A DNA stretch of 64,000 bases, taken from contig NZ_LMTJ01000006.1 in the NCBI RefSeq assembly GCF_001510715.1, positions 189,704 to 253,703 on the forward strand, written 5' to 3'. The notes under the pieces were generated by a model. That model was given only the letters and a program-made list of their open reading frames with translations. It ran no database searches and had not been told where the DNA came from. A program made the translations under genes and the position numbers. Source of the stretch: Bacillus sp. FJAT-29814. Lineage in GTDB: Bacteria > Bacillota > Bacilli > Bacillales > Cytobacillaceae. The first letter of the stretch is position 1, and each line of letters starts with the position of its first letter. Positions 16,366 through 25,371 of this stretch are shown one piece after another.

Positions 16366-17709
16366 CTACCACTCTCCTACAAACCATGAAGCAGGCAAGG
16401 TAAAGCCACTCACTTCAAGCTTTTCGGCAAACTTCGGACGTATTCCTGTACTAATAAACCTTCCGTCGAGTCTTCCATCTTTTGTATACCCTGTTTCTTT
16501 ATATAGAAAGATGTCCTGTAGAACTATAGTCTCTCCTTCCATTCCCAATACTTCTGTAATATGTGTAATTTTCCTCGTACCATCTTTCATCCTCGCCTGG
16601 TGGACAATTAAATCAATAGCGCTTGCAATTTGCTCTCGTATTGCCTTTACGGGAAGATCAAATCCTGCCATTAACACCATCGTTTCTAACCTAGAAAGAA
16701 TATCTCTTGGTGAATTAGCGTGCCCTGTACTTAAACTACCATCATGTCCGGTATTCATTGCCTGAAGCATATCCAGTGCCTCTGCTCCACGAACCTCACC
16801 AACAACAATCCTATCTGGTCGCATCCGTAGAGAGTTTCGTACTAAATCTCTAATAGTTATTTGCCCTTTTCCCTCAATATTAGGTGGACGTGATTCAAGA
16901 GAAACAATATGTTCCTGATGTAGCTTTAGTTCCGCTGCATCCTCAATCGTAACTATTCGTTCTACATTCGGAATAAAAGAAGATAAAACATTTAAAGAAG
17001 AGGTTTTTCCTGAACCCGTACCTCCACTTATAAAGATATTGAGTCTGGATTTCACGCAAATATCAAGAAATTTTGCCATACTATCAGTTAAAGTTCCAAA
17101 TTGCACTAAATCGTTAATAGTAAATGGGGTATCAGAGAACTTTCGAATGGTTAAACTTGGCCCTTTTAGTGCAAGTGGAGGAATAATGGCATTTACACGT
17201 GAACCATCCGGAAGGCGGGCATCGACCATCGGAGAACTTTCATCAATCCTCCGTCCAATGGGTGATACAATTCGCTCAATTACTCGTAGAACATGTTCAT
17301 TATCAGAAAAATGCACATTGCTCCTAAAAATTTTACCTTTTTTCTCATAATAAACTTCATCGTAACTATTAACCATAATCTCAGATATGTCTGGGTTCTC
17401 CAGCAAAGGGGTAATCGGGCCATAGGCCAATAATTCATCTTTTACGTAGCTAAATATATCTTGCTTTTCTTCAAAAGTTAACCTGCTGATATGTTGATCA
17501 AAAAATGTTTGACCCCATATCTCAATTTTTTGCTTCTCATCATCCCTATTTTGTCCTGGTGATTTTTTCAATTCCTCCAATAGATAGTCGTGAAGAGCTT
17601 TTTCAATTTGCCAAAATTCATCTGTTCTTTTAAAAACATTAAGCTCAGTAGGTTCTCCTGTTGAGGGACCGATACTTATACCTTCTTTATACCTTTGAAA
17701 TAATGACAT
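16366..17709 (-). CDS. cpaF: Tad pilus assembly ATPase CpaF/TadA
   Basis: Hexameric secretion ATPase that powers pilin assembly (VirB11/PulE superfamily). 447 aa. The N-terminal domain (about 1-170) contains LLENPDISEIMVNSYDEVYYEKKGK. The nucleotide-binding domain has Walker A GGTGSGKTSS (near 228), the Asp-box IEDAAEL, Walker B region RPDRIVVGEVRGAEALDML and the His-box TGHDGSLSTGHANSP. Full length for the family. Coupled to cpaE upstream (13 bp) and tadB downstream (2 bp). Confidence 0.95.
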   Translation of the reverse strand: MSLFQRYKEGISIGPSTGEPTELNVFKRTDEFWQIEKALHDYLLEELKKSPGQNRDDEKQKIEIWGQTFFDQHISRLTFEEKQDIFSYVKDELLAYGPITPLLENPDISEIMVNSYDEVYYEKKGKIFRSNVHFSDNEHVLRVIERIVSPIGRRIDESSPMVDARLPDGSRVNAIIPPLALKGPSLTIRKFSDTPFTINDLVQFGTLTDSMAKFLDICVKSRLNIFISGGTGSGKTSSLNVLSSFIPNVERIVTIEDAAELKLHQEHIVSLESRPPNIEGKGQITIRDLVRNSLRMRPDRIVVGEVRGAEALDMLQAMNTGHDGSLSTGHANSPRDILSRLETMVLMAGFDLPVKAIREQIASAIDLIVHQARMKDGTRKITHITEVLGMEGETIVLQDIFLYKETGYTKDGRLDGRFISTGIRPKFAEKLEVSGFTLPASWFVGEW

Positions 17710-17722
17710 CTATCTCTACACC

Positions 17723-18907
17723 TCACTTTCCAACATGATACCACTTCTTCTCCTTTTTTGTAGAAGGTTGAATATCGTTTTTTTGTTCAAAAATCTTTTC
17801 AGATAAACTTAGCACTGCCTTGCTAATGGCATTTCTTGGATTTGACAATAAATAGGGTTGCCCAGATCTAATCGACGTTGAAACTATATTTAATTGCTCA
17901 GGGAGGGTTTGAAAAACATCTAACATCAAGATTTTTTCAATCCTTTTCAATTCGAGCCCCTGTCCCTTTACATATCGATTTAACACCAGTTTTACTTTTT
18001 CTTTTAAGTTAACCGTTTCCAACGCATCTAAATACAGCTGGCATAACCTTAGACCTGATATCTCATTAAGGGTCAAGAGTATGATATCGTCTGCCAAATC
18101 CAGACAGCGTAAGTGAATTTCAGATAAATAAACAGGCATATCAATTAAGACAACATCAAACTGATTCTTTGCTTCCTCGATGGCCCCTTTTATGTGTTTT
18201 TCCGATATTCCTTCAAAGAATTCCGGGCGAGGTGGGGCTGCAAGAATAGAAACATCCCCGTCAACAAGGGTCATATACTGATTAACGGAATAATTTTCGC
18301 GCCCATATGCTTCTTTAACCCATTCATAAATCGTTCTTTTCGGCTTCACATTATAAAAAATGCCAACCTCACCAAATTGAAGATTCCCATCAAACACAGC
18401 AACTTTTTTCCCCATTTTGGCCAACGCTACAGCAAGATTAACAGTCAAAACCGTCCTGCCAACACCGCCTTTTGGGCTAGAAATAGCAATTACCCTACAT
18501 TTATCTTTTATTAAATTAATATTCTTAGGCTCTACTTTTTCTCGATGGTCCATAAATTTCTTTGCATGAGCAATTGCCTCAGAAAGTTCACCGAGATCAT
18601 ACGTAGCACGAAGAGTATCAGATGCTCCCATCAACATTGCCCTTTTCAGGTTTTCGATTTCCTCTGGAACAATTAAAATAATATAAACATGTGGGTAGAG
18701 TGCGGAGATTTCCTGACATAAATCATAAATATTAAACTGCGTATATGTCTCCAAAAATAAAACTGACTGACTATTTCCTAATAATAGAGAATTCAACTTA
18801 TCTAATTGATTTCCTGATACAACTTGAAATTGCTGCTTTTCTAATAGTTTATTAAGTTCTCTGGAAGGGGAATTTGTATCTGAAAAGTAAACCCAATTTA
18901 TGCTCAT
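17723..18907 (-). CDS. cpaE: CpaE/TadZ-like MinD-family ATPase of the Tad locus
   Basis: 394 aa. Residues 1-125 form a receiver-like domain (VYFSDTNSPSRELNKLLEKQQF...VYIILIVPEEIENLKRAMLMGASD) without a clear phosphoacceptor set. Residues about 135-360 form a ParA/MinD ATPase with the deviant Walker A SSPKGGVGRT, a switch segment VLIDMPVYLSEI and NRYVKGQG. TadZ/CpaE proteins position the Tad apparatus at a cell pole or membrane site. It overlaps the cpaB stop by 4 bp. Confidence 0.88.
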   Translation of the reverse strand: MSINWVYFSDTNSPSRELNKLLEKQQFQVVSGNQLDKLNSLLLGNSQSVLFLETYTQFNIYDLCQEISALYPHVYIILIVPEEIENLKRAMLMGASDTLRATYDLGELSEAIAHAKKFMDHREKVEPKNINLIKDKCRVIAISSPKGGVGRTVLTVNLAVALAKMGKKVAVFDGNLQFGEVGIFYNVKPKRTIYEWVKEAYGRENYSVNQYMTLVDGDVSILAAPPRPEFFEGISEKHIKGAIEEAKNQFDVVLIDMPVYLSEIHLRCLDLADDIILLTLNEISGLRLCQLYLDALETVNLKEKVKLVLNRYVKGQGLELKRIEKILMLDVFQTLPEQLNIVSTSIRSGQPYLLSNPRNAISKAVLSLSEKIFEQKNDIQPSTKKEKKWYHVGK

Positions 18908-19530
18908 TTCTTCTCCTCCTTCGTATCTTCCTTAATTACTTCTCTTGTATGTTTAATCCCGGCCTTACCAGTTTCCTTATCATCTTTATTTCTAAGCATT
19001 AAATAAAATCCATCCTTATCTTTGGCAGCTAAGCTAAGCATAACTCCCTCTTCGGTGGTAACTTCCAATGTTACAGTTTCATATTTTAGTGCAGCTTCCT
19101 TAGTGTCCGAAGATTGACCAGAAGAAAGCACCTTCACATTTTCAAGAACTAAAACTGCTGATTTAAATTCTTTATTTGCTGCATCGTCTTTGGTTGTTTC
19201 ATAGGCAATGACATCAACCATTGAATTGGGAGCAATATACCCTGAAACTCCACCCTCTAAATTAACCCTAATTGAAATTGCACGTCTTCCGGTGCTAACA
19301 TCGACAATAGGATTTGCGAACTCCCGAACAAGAGCTTTCTCCTTTTCAGCTTGCTTTTCTTTTTCCTTTTCTTCTGCGGATTTTTGACTTTTATCCTTAT
19401 TTGTTTCTTGACTTACAGATGTACTGGCTGGAGTAGAACCACTTTCCTTAGAAAATATGGATACATAAAGAAAACCAGCAACAATCAACCCCAATATTAA
19501 AGATATCAACCATATTTTTTTTGTATTCAT
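18904..19530 (-). CDS. cpaB: Flp pilus assembly protein CpaB/RcpC (SAF domain)
   Basis: 208 aa. One transmembrane anchor (residues 5-25), a highly charged linker (KEKEKQAEKEKAL) and a SAF/RcpC-like beta domain (GRRAISIRVNLEGGVSGYIAPNSMVDVIAYE, LVLENVKVLSSGQ, VTLEVTTEEGVMLSLAAKDKDGFYLMLRN). In Gram-negative Tad systems this protein lies in the periplasm and helps stabilise the secretin; here, with no secretin, it probably acts at the outer face of the membrane or wall. ATGA overlap with cpaE. Confidence 0.85.
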   Translation of the reverse strand: MNTKKIWLISLILGLIVAGFLYVSIFSKESGSTPASTSVSQETNKDKSQKSAEEKEKEKQAEKEKALVREFANPIVDVSTGRRAISIRVNLEGGVSGYIAPNSMVDVIAYETTKDDAANKEFKSAVLVLENVKVLSSGQSSDTKEAALKYETVTLEVTTEEGVMLSLAAKDKDGFYLMLRNKDDKETGKAGIKHTREVIKEDTKEEKK

Positions 19531-19559
19531 AGCGTCCCCCTACTTCAAGTCACAATGTG

Positions 19560-20504
19560 TCACTCATCAAGCTTTACTCCAACTAGATTGTATTCTCCAA
19601 TTCCTGTTCCGGTCCCAATTTCCCCCTGTTCTACCATTTTAATAAATTCACCATAAAGTTTTTTATCATCATATTTTTCAATGTAAAATGAAGCAAATCC
19701 AGCAATTTTCAACTCACTAGTACCGGTTACTGGATTTCCCTTTACATCTTTCCATTCATCAATAACTACGAAAGTTAGGACTCTTTCACATGAATTATCT
19801 GCAGTACTTGCAGATTGACAATGAGGTTTAATAAAATTTCCGGCAGCATCCTTTAATTTATCCCTGGCAATTAATTCGTCAATTGCTTGACCCACTTGAC
19901 CAACGGCTGCCCCCGGGTCTGTCCAAACTGTTTTACTTGAATCAAAAGTGGATCCCTTTAAAATTGCATCTCGAAGATTACTTTCCGATGTTTTTAGATA
20001 TCCGCAATTACCACTAAGGTCGCCAGGATTTGTGGATCCACAATTTAGTATTGTTCTATTAGGAATATCACTTTTCATAATTACAAAAGGTGAAATCCCA
20101 CTTGCTTTAGTTAATGGACCAACCGTCGCCTTTGCAGATGCACTAACTGTTGCAGTATTTATACCAATTACCTTAGCGAAGGTCATAGGAACGTTAATTT
20201 GTTTAGTTGCTTTAATTGAGTTATCTGGAAACGATAGATCACTCGCAGATACTTTATAGCCATTTTTTTCCGAGACATCCTCTGAAATTTCAATAGCCCT
20301 GGTCTGGCTAGTTCGAAGTCCTTGTGCTCCCGCTAGAACTGTAGCATCCAAAGCATTTTGTAGTTTGCTTTTTTCGATATAGAGCCTTCCTCCATCTATT
20401 GCTAATGCAGTAAAGCCTAATAAGGCAACCATTGCTAAAGCAACTATTACCAGAGAGGCACCGTTTTCATTATCAAATTTTAATAACTTTAATATTTCTT
20501 TCAT
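19560..20504 (-). CDS. TadG-like minor pilin / pilus-associated protein (Tad domain)
   Basis: 314 aa. N terminus NENGASLVIVALAMVALLGFTALAIDGGRLYIEKSKLQNALDATVLAGAQGL is the TadE/TadG-type anchor and Tad domain, followed by a secreted region of about 250 residues with two Cys-pair segments (NCGSTNPGDLSGNCGYL; CQSASTADNSCERV) that may form disulfides. It may cap or prime the pilus or act as its adhesive tip. Directly abuts the tadE stop (1 bp). Confidence 0.8.
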   Translation of the reverse strand: MKEILKLLKFDNENGASLVIVALAMVALLGFTALAIDGGRLYIEKSKLQNALDATVLAGAQGLRTSQTRAIEISEDVSEKNGYKVSASDLSFPDNSIKATKQINVPMTFAKVIGINTATVSASAKATVGPLTKASGISPFVIMKSDIPNRTILNCGSTNPGDLSGNCGYLKTSESNLRDAILKGSTFDSSKTVWTDPGAAVGQVGQAIDELIARDKLKDAAGNFIKPHCQSASTADNSCERVLTFVVIDEWKDVKGNPVTGTSELKIAGFASFYIEKYDDKKLYGEFIKMVEQGEIGTGTGIGEYNLVGVKLDE

Positions 20505-20879
20505 CTATTCCACCCTCATCACCGTAGTATCTTTTAAAGTAATAGGTCCGACAACATTACCAATTACCGGAGTAAGGAAATTTATAGGATAAGTAATTGT
20601 AATTGTTACATTATCCCCTGATTTTTTTGTACCCGTTGGGGAAATAGCTACATTGGTACCTTTTAAACTAATACTAACCCCGTTATCAACAGCCTTTTGT
20701 TTAATAAAAGTGTCATCCTTGCCAATACTTGCAGCACGAGCAGCTTCTCTTCCTGCATGATCAATAGTTAGGTATGCATGAAAGATCCTTCCGAAGTCTA
20801 TAATTCCAAATAACATTAGTATTAGTAATGGTAAGATTAATGCAAACTCAACCATCGATTGACCTTTTTCTGACTTCAT
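20505..20879 (-). CDS. TadE-like minor pseudopilin
   Basis: 124 aa beginning MKSEKGQSMVEFALILPLLILMLFGIIDFGR, the TadE-family signature: a short charged leader, a prepilin-like cleavage region with the conserved Glu, and a 20-residue hydrophobic helix. The rest is a small beta domain. The start ATG (20879) overlaps the stop TAA of the prepilin peptidase gene by one base; an upstream in-frame start at 20906 is not needed. Confidence 0.85.
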   Translation of the reverse strand: MKSEKGQSMVEFALILPLLILMLFGIIDFGRIFHAYLTIDHAGREAARAASIGKDDTFIKQKAVDNGVSISLKGTNVAISPTGTKKSGDNVTITITYPINFLTPVIGNVVGPITLKDTTVMRVE

Positions 20880-21388
20880 TAAAATCCACCCCATAAAAGT
20901 GAACAAAACGTTCCTAATACAATTGCAACCCCATATGGGAAAGAAATGCTAGAATGTTTATTCTTCGCAAGGAAAATGGAACCAACGTTGCTTCTGAAAA
21001 ACACTACTGCATATAGAAAAGATTTAAGTGAATTCAAAAAGCCTTTTTGTTTGATGATAAGTACCAAAGATATTAATCCACCGATTAAAGCGGTATAGAT
21101 AAAAGAATAAAAGACAAAACTAGTACCCGCTAATGCCCCGATGGCAGCCATCAGTTTGACATCACCAGCACCCATCCCTCCAAGCAAATAGGGGATTATC
21201 AGTAACCCTAATCCTGTAAGGAAACCCTTTCCACTAAAGAGGAACCCATCTAAACCATTTGAGATTATATGAATCACGAATCCTAGTAGAATGCTGGGGA
21301 GGGTTACAATGTTTAGAATTTTCCTCTTTTTCACATCCGTATAAAGTGAGATTAATAAAATTGTGACTAAGATTATTTTTATTATCAT
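20879..21388 (-). CDS. cpaA: Prepilin peptidase of the Tad locus (CpaA/TadV, A24 family)
   Basis: 169-aa membrane aspartyl protease with about six helices that removes the Flp and pseudopilin leader peptides. Both catalytic Asp motifs are visible: TDVKKRKILN near residue 18 and GMGAGDVKLMAAIGAL (GxGD) near residue 70. The N-terminal methylase domain of PilD is absent, as usual for TadV/CpaA. First gene after the hairpin that separates it from the flp genes. Confidence 0.92.
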   Translation of the reverse strand: MIIKIILVTILLISLYTDVKKRKILNIVTLPSILLGFVIHIISNGLDGFLFSGKGFLTGLGLLIIPYLLGGMGAGDVKLMAAIGALAGTSFVFYSFIYTALIGGLISLVLIIKQKGFLNSLKSFLYAVVFFRSNVGSIFLAKNKHSSISFPYGVAIVLGTFCSLLWGGF

Positions 21389-21413
21389 AGTGATTTACCC
21401 CAATTTAAGGATT

Positions 21414-21439
21414 AAGCCCTACTTAACTAAGCAGGGCTT
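21414..21439 (-). terminator. Hairpin between flp genes and cpaA, probable attenuator
   Basis: A perfect 7-bp stem, AAGCCCT (21414-21420) with AGGGCTT (21433-21439). No strong T run follows, so partial read-through is expected. Such an element would let pilin mRNA exceed the assembly-gene mRNA. Confidence 0.5.
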
Positions 21440-21496
21440 CTTCTGGTTTACGTTCATTTTTTAAAAAGCAGAACTTTTTAATTTGTTTTAATTTGA

Positions 21497-21667
21497 TTAG
21501 CTACTCTTTAATGCAGTAATAATGTTATTAAACACTGCCACTAATTCATTCTTAAAAGCAATAAGTGATACAGCTAGAAGCACTGAAACCAATGCAATAA
21601 TTAAACCATACTCTGTTAATGCTTGCCCTTCTTCTTGTACTACTAGATTCTTCATTTTTTGTACCAA
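21497..21667 (-). CDS. Flp/type IVb major pilin, copy 1
   Basis: 56 aa. Start inferred at TTG 21667, 8 bases after GGAGG, giving MVQKMKNLVVQEEG as leader. Prepilin cleavage is expected after that Gly, leaving QALTEYGLIIALVSVLL, the Flp hydrophobic N terminus with the conserved Glu-Tyr. The mature C terminus (AVSLIAFKNELVAVFNNIITALKSS) differs from copies 2 and 3. The gene is 171 nt, one of three in exact 207-bp register. Confidence 0.88.
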   Translation of the reverse strand: MVQKMKNLVVQEEGQALTEYGLIIALVSVLLAVSLIAFKNELVAVFNNIITALKSS

Positions 21668-21703
21668 TTCTTTTTCCTCCAAATCCTAATTATTAAATTC
21701 TTA

Positions 21704-21874
21704 TTAAGTACTTTTTAAGGCTGCAATGATTTTGGTAAATACTCCAGCTATTTCAGTTTTAAATAAAATTAGTGAGCCGGCTAACAGTACTGAAACTAAG
21801 GCAATGATCAAGCCATACTCCGTCAAGGCTTGCCCTTCTTCTTGTACTACTAGATTCTTTATTTTTTGTACCAT
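21704..21874 (-). CDS. Flp/type IVb major pilin, copy 2
   Basis: 56 aa, leader MVQKIKNLVVQEEG and mature chain QALTEYGLIIALVSVLLAGSL and so on. ATG at 21874 lies 8 bases after GGAGG. The mature protein is identical to copy 3, and the two DNA sequences differ at very few positions across the mature part, whereas the leader of copy 3 differs. That points to recent duplication or gene conversion. Confidence 0.9.
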   Translation of the reverse strand: MVQKIKNLVVQEEGQALTEYGLIIALVSVLLAGSLILFKTEIAGVFTKIIAALKST

Positions 21875-21910
21875 GTTCTTTTCCTCCAAAAAATAATTAT
21901 TAAATCCTTA

Positions 21911-22081
21911 TTAAGTACTTTTTAAGGCTGCAATGATTTTGGTAAATACTCCAGCTATTTCAGTTTTAAATAAAATTAGTGAGCCAGCTAACAGTACTGA
22001 AACTAAAGCAATGATCAAGCCATACTCCGTCAAGGCTTGCCCTTCTTCTTTAATTGCTAGGTTTTTCATTCCTTCTAACAT
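21911..22081 (-). CDS. Flp/type IVb major pilin, copy 3 (promoter-proximal)
   Basis: 56 aa, starting at ATG 22081 after AGGAGGAAAAAGGGGT. Leader MLEGMKNLAIKEEG, mature chain identical to copy 2. It is too short for many ORF callers. As first gene of the tad transcription unit it should be the most highly expressed. Stops of the three copies are at 21497, 21704 and 21911. Confidence 0.88.
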   Translation of the reverse strand: MLEGMKNLAIKEEGQALTEYGLIIALVSVLLAGSLILFKTEIAGVFTKIIAALKST

Positions 22082-22381
22082 ACCCCTTTTTCCTCCTCTC
22101 CTCTTTTAAAAAATGAATTATCCAACGGAGATGTTCATTTTATGAAACAACATATAAAGAATTAAGCTTCGTAATTTTTTCTCACTTCTTTTATCTTGTT
22201 CTTTATAATGAACAATTCCTAAAATCATATTAGTACTTTTCAATTAAAAAGTAAACACTTTTATCATTTTTTGTTCTTAATAAAAACCGACATTTTTTTA
22301 CAAAACCAAACATTGAGAACTTTTTCGTTTTATATTATATTCAATATATAGAACAAATTTAGTTAAGGGGGAATAAAAGAA
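22082..22381. promoter_or_regulatory. Divergent control region between flp genes and DUF192 operon, with four GTTCT boxes
   Basis: 300 bp, very AT-rich, no gene. GTTCT-type half-sites are at 22198-22204 (part of the inverted repeat TTGTTC-N8-GAACAA, 22196-22215), 22273-22279, 22315-22320 (minus strand) and 22350-22354 (minus strand). SinR of B. subtilis recognises GTTCTYT, and a SinR-like gene ends the tad locus. The last box lies near the likely promoter of the DUF192 gene. Confidence 0.5.
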
Positions 22382-22714
22382 ATGGATCAAATAATCAAAA
22401 CAATACCATATAATATTAAACTTGCAGATTCCTTTTTCAAAAGATTTAAAGGTCTTATGTTTCGGAATACCCAGTTGGAAAATGAGGGGCTATGGATTAT
22501 TCCATGCAACTCCATCCATATGTGCTTTATGAATTTTGAGATTGATGCCGTCTTTCTAAATAATGAAAACAGAATAGTTAAAATGATTGAAGGGATGAAG
22601 CCATGGCAGTTTGTCAAGCCTGTAAAGGGTGCATACTCCGTGATCGAATTGCCATCGGGTACCGTTGCACGGTTTGAACTAAAGCAAGGAGAAGTTATTA
22701 ACCTTTTAACTTAA
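22382..22714 (+). CDS. DUF192 family protein
   Basis: 110 aa with the DUF192 core: FFKRFKGLMFR, GLWIIPCNSIHMCFMNFEIDAVFLN, KPWQFVKPVKGAYSVIELPSGTVARFELKQGEVI. This small beta domain is widespread, without a settled function, and is frequently found near tad or secretion genes. This copy has no signal peptide, unlike many members. AAGGGGG ribosome site 9 bases before the ATG. Divergent from the flp genes and first of a unit with the glycosylation genes. Confidence 0.82.
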   Translation: MDQIIKTIPYNIKLADSFFKRFKGLMFRNTQLENEGLWIIPCNSIHMCFMNFEIDAVFLNNENRIVKMIEGMKPWQFVKPVKGAYSVIELPSGTVARFELKQGEVINLLT

Positions 22715-22773
22715 TTTTTTTGACCAACTTTAGGAGCATGGTCAATATTTAATAAAGAACTGTGGTGGGATAA

Positions 22774-25371
22774 TTGAAAGATATTCAAAAGAATAATTTC
22801 CTAGTTTTCTTATTATCATTTTGTTTACCAATTGTCATTATTGGTACAGTTTTTATAATGTCTGGTATATATCCTTTCGGAAAAGGAACTGTCTTTTCAT
22901 CTGATTTATTTCATCAGTATATTCATTTTTATTATTATTTTCTTGAAGCAATTAAGGGAAATGAAAGCTTATTATATAGTTGGAATGCTGGTTTAGGATC
23001 AAATTTCTTTGGAATAATTGCTTATTATACTTCCAGCCCAGTTCTGTTAATTCTCCAATTTTTTCCGAAAGATTTTTTTTCTGAAGCAATTGCAGCAATG
23101 ATATTAATTAAAATTGGTTTTTGTGGAATATCCATAAGTTATTTCATAAAAAAGAAGTTTATTACATTTAAATCATATGAAATTGTATTTTTTTCAGCTT
23201 TTTATTCTCTTATGTCCTATAACATCAACTATTATTTTAATGTTATGTGGTTGGATGGAGTCATTTTACTCCCTTTGATAATCCTTTCAGTAGATTCCGT
23301 ATTACGTAATAAAACAATAATTCCATATACAATCTTATTATCGCTCATGTTTATTCTGAATTTTTACATCTCATACATGATTGGCCTGTTTATCTTTTTA
23401 TATTTAGTAATTAATCTTTATCAATTTAAAAAGATGAAAACTATCATTGATATAAAAGCAATTATATATAAGTTTTTGAAAGGGACAGTAATATCTATTG
23501 GAATCTCAGCATTTTTAACAGTTCCAACATTTTTTCAACTCTTAGAAACCTTGGGTAACAATAACAGTTCTTTAAATAAACCAGATCTTAACTTTTTCTT
23601 GATGCTCTATAGCGGTATTTATGATTCTGCAATCGAAGGGGCACCCATTATTTATATTGGTACATTTATTCTTTTATTAGTGCCAATCTTTTTTATTAGT
23701 AGAATAAATAGGTTAGAAAAAGTAAAATGGGGGACTCTGCTTTTTATTTTAGGTTTATCATTTATAGTTCCTCCCTTGAATTTAATATGGCATGCAGGGG
23801 ACATTCCAAATTGGTTCCCGTATCGGTACTCTTTTATTTTCTCATTCATTCTATTAAATATTAGTTTATTGGCATACGAGAAAATACAAACCATCAGATT
23901 AAAACAATTACTAATTATTTTTTTGCTAAACCTTATAGTACTCATTTTTTTTAGCCCTCTATATAGTGGAGAACATAACCTTTTTATAAATCTATCGTTT
24001 CTTTCTATTTTTACTTTGATTTTATATGTAAAAAAAAGGAATCTAAAAAGAATAGGGTTTGTAATATTTTTTTTATTAATGATTACGGAATTATTATTTA
24101 ATAGTACTATTTTAATTTCCGACCTTTATGCAGAAATTGGACGTGCGAATAGAATTGAATATACGAAATACAGTGATTATAGGGCAGGTCTAAATCAAAT
24201 AAATAAAATCGATAAAACTCATTTCTATCGTGTTGAAACTGATATAAATAACACAAACAATGATTCCCTAACAGTGGGTCATAGCAGCTTCGGTCACTCA
24301 AGTTCAATGTTAAGCAATCATTTAATTAAAACAATGAATTCTTTGGGTTTCTATGCCGAAAAGGCAAATTATAACAGAAAGGGAAGTACAATATTTTCTG
24401 ATGCCATTCTTGGACAAAAATATTTTATTAGTTCTAAGAAATTTGAAAAGGAAGGCTTTAAGGAGATATCTAGAATTAATAAATTATCCATTTTAAAAAA
24501 TGATAACTACTTACGTATTGGATATCCAATTACAAAGGATATAGGAAATATTAATGTTGCTGATTTCAATAATCCTTTTGATCTTCAAAATCAAATTTAT
24601 AAAACCATGTTTAAAACCAATGAAACTTTATTTGTTCCAATCCCCCCCCAAAAAATTGAATATGAAAATGCCGTCTTTAAGAAGCTGGATAATGGAAAAC
24701 AATTATCCAGACTAAAGAAAAATGAAGTAATAAAAGTAAAATATTTATTTAACATTAATGAGGAAACTAACTTTTATGCTAAATTTGATTTGTTAAATTC
24801 CAGGAATATTCGCCCTAATAATAAGAACATTAAAATGTTTATAAATAATAAAGAAATAGGAGATTATCTAAGAAGTCATTTTAAGGGAATCTTTGATGTA
24901 GGAAAATTTAAAAATGAACAAGTAGCAATCGAACTTCACTTCGACCAAGACGAAGTAAAATACATCAGAGACGAATTATTTTATTTTACAAACCTAAAGA
25001 ACCTACATAACAATTTAAATACTATTGATAAAGATTCTTTTATTATTACTGGAAAAAATAATAATAAATTGGGGGCAAAAGTAAGAATTAAACAAACTGA
25101 TCAACTTTTATTTTTATCCATTCCTTGGGACGAAGGCTGGAGAATAACAGTCGATGGGGAAAAGGTAAAACCATTAAAAGTGTTGGGTTCATTCATGGGA
25201 ATTCCATTAAAAAAAGGTGAGTATGACTTACAAATGGAATTTATCCCAAAAGGTTTAACTTTTGGAGGTATTATTTCTTTAATCAGCGTAATGGTTTTTA
25301 TTAAAGTTTTCTTAAAAGAGAATAAAAGGAGAAAGTGGGTGTTAATAAATGATAAGGAATTACAATCCTAA
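22774..25371 (+). CDS. YfhO-type GT-C glycosyltransferase membrane protein
   Basis: 865 aa starting at TTG 22774 after GGTGGG. About 12 helices fill residues 1-440; the first extracytoplasmic loop holds FSSDLFHQYIHFYYYF, with the Asp typical of GT-C active sites. Residues about 450-820 are an external domain ending DEGWRITVDGEKVKPL...GIPLKKGEYDLQMEF, and a last helix follows. This is the YfhO family: in B. subtilis YfhO receives a lipid-linked sugar and decorates lipoteichoic acid. The CsbB-like and GtrA-like partners follow in overlapping genes, making a three-part glycosylation unit. The acceptor here could be a teichoic acid or the nearby pilus; undecided. Confidence 0.87.
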   Translation: MKDIQKNNFLVFLLSFCLPIVIIGTVFIMSGIYPFGKGTVFSSDLFHQYIHFYYYFLEAIKGNESLLYSWNAGLGSNFFGIIAYYTSSPVLLILQFFPKDFFSEAIAAMILIKIGFCGISISYFIKKKFITFKSYEIVFFSAFYSLMSYNINYYFNVMWLDGVILLPLIILSVDSVLRNKTIIPYTILLSLMFILNFYISYMIGLFIFLYLVINLYQFKKMKTIIDIKAIIYKFLKGTVISIGISAFLTVPTFFQLLETLGNNNSSLNKPDLNFFLMLYSGIYDSAIEGAPIIYIGTFILLLVPIFFISRINRLEKVKWGTLLFILGLSFIVPPLNLIWHAGDIPNWFPYRYSFIFSFILLNISLLAYEKIQTIRLKQLLIIFLLNLIVLIFFSPLYSGEHNLFINLSFLSIFTLILYVKKRNLKRIGFVIFFLLMITELLFNSTILISDLYAEIGRANRIEYTKYSDYRAGLNQINKIDKTHFYRVETDINNTNNDSLTVGHSSFGHSSSMLSNHLIKTMNSLGFYAEKANYNRKGSTIFSDAILGQKYFISSKKFEKEGFKEISRINKLSILKNDNYLRIGYPITKDIGNINVADFNNPFDLQNQIYKTMFKTNETLFVPIPPQKIEYENAVFKKLDNGKQLSRLKKNEVIKVKYLFNINEETNFYAKFDLLNSRNIRPNNKNIKMFINNKEIGDYLRSHFKGIFDVGKFKNEQVAIELHFDQDEVKYIRDELFYFTNLKNLHNNLNTIDKDSFIITGKNNNKLGAKVRIKQTDQLLFLSIPWDEGWRITVDGEKVKPLKVLGSFMGIPLKKGEYDLQMEFIPKGLTFGGIISLISVMVFIKVFLKENKRRKWVLINDKELQS

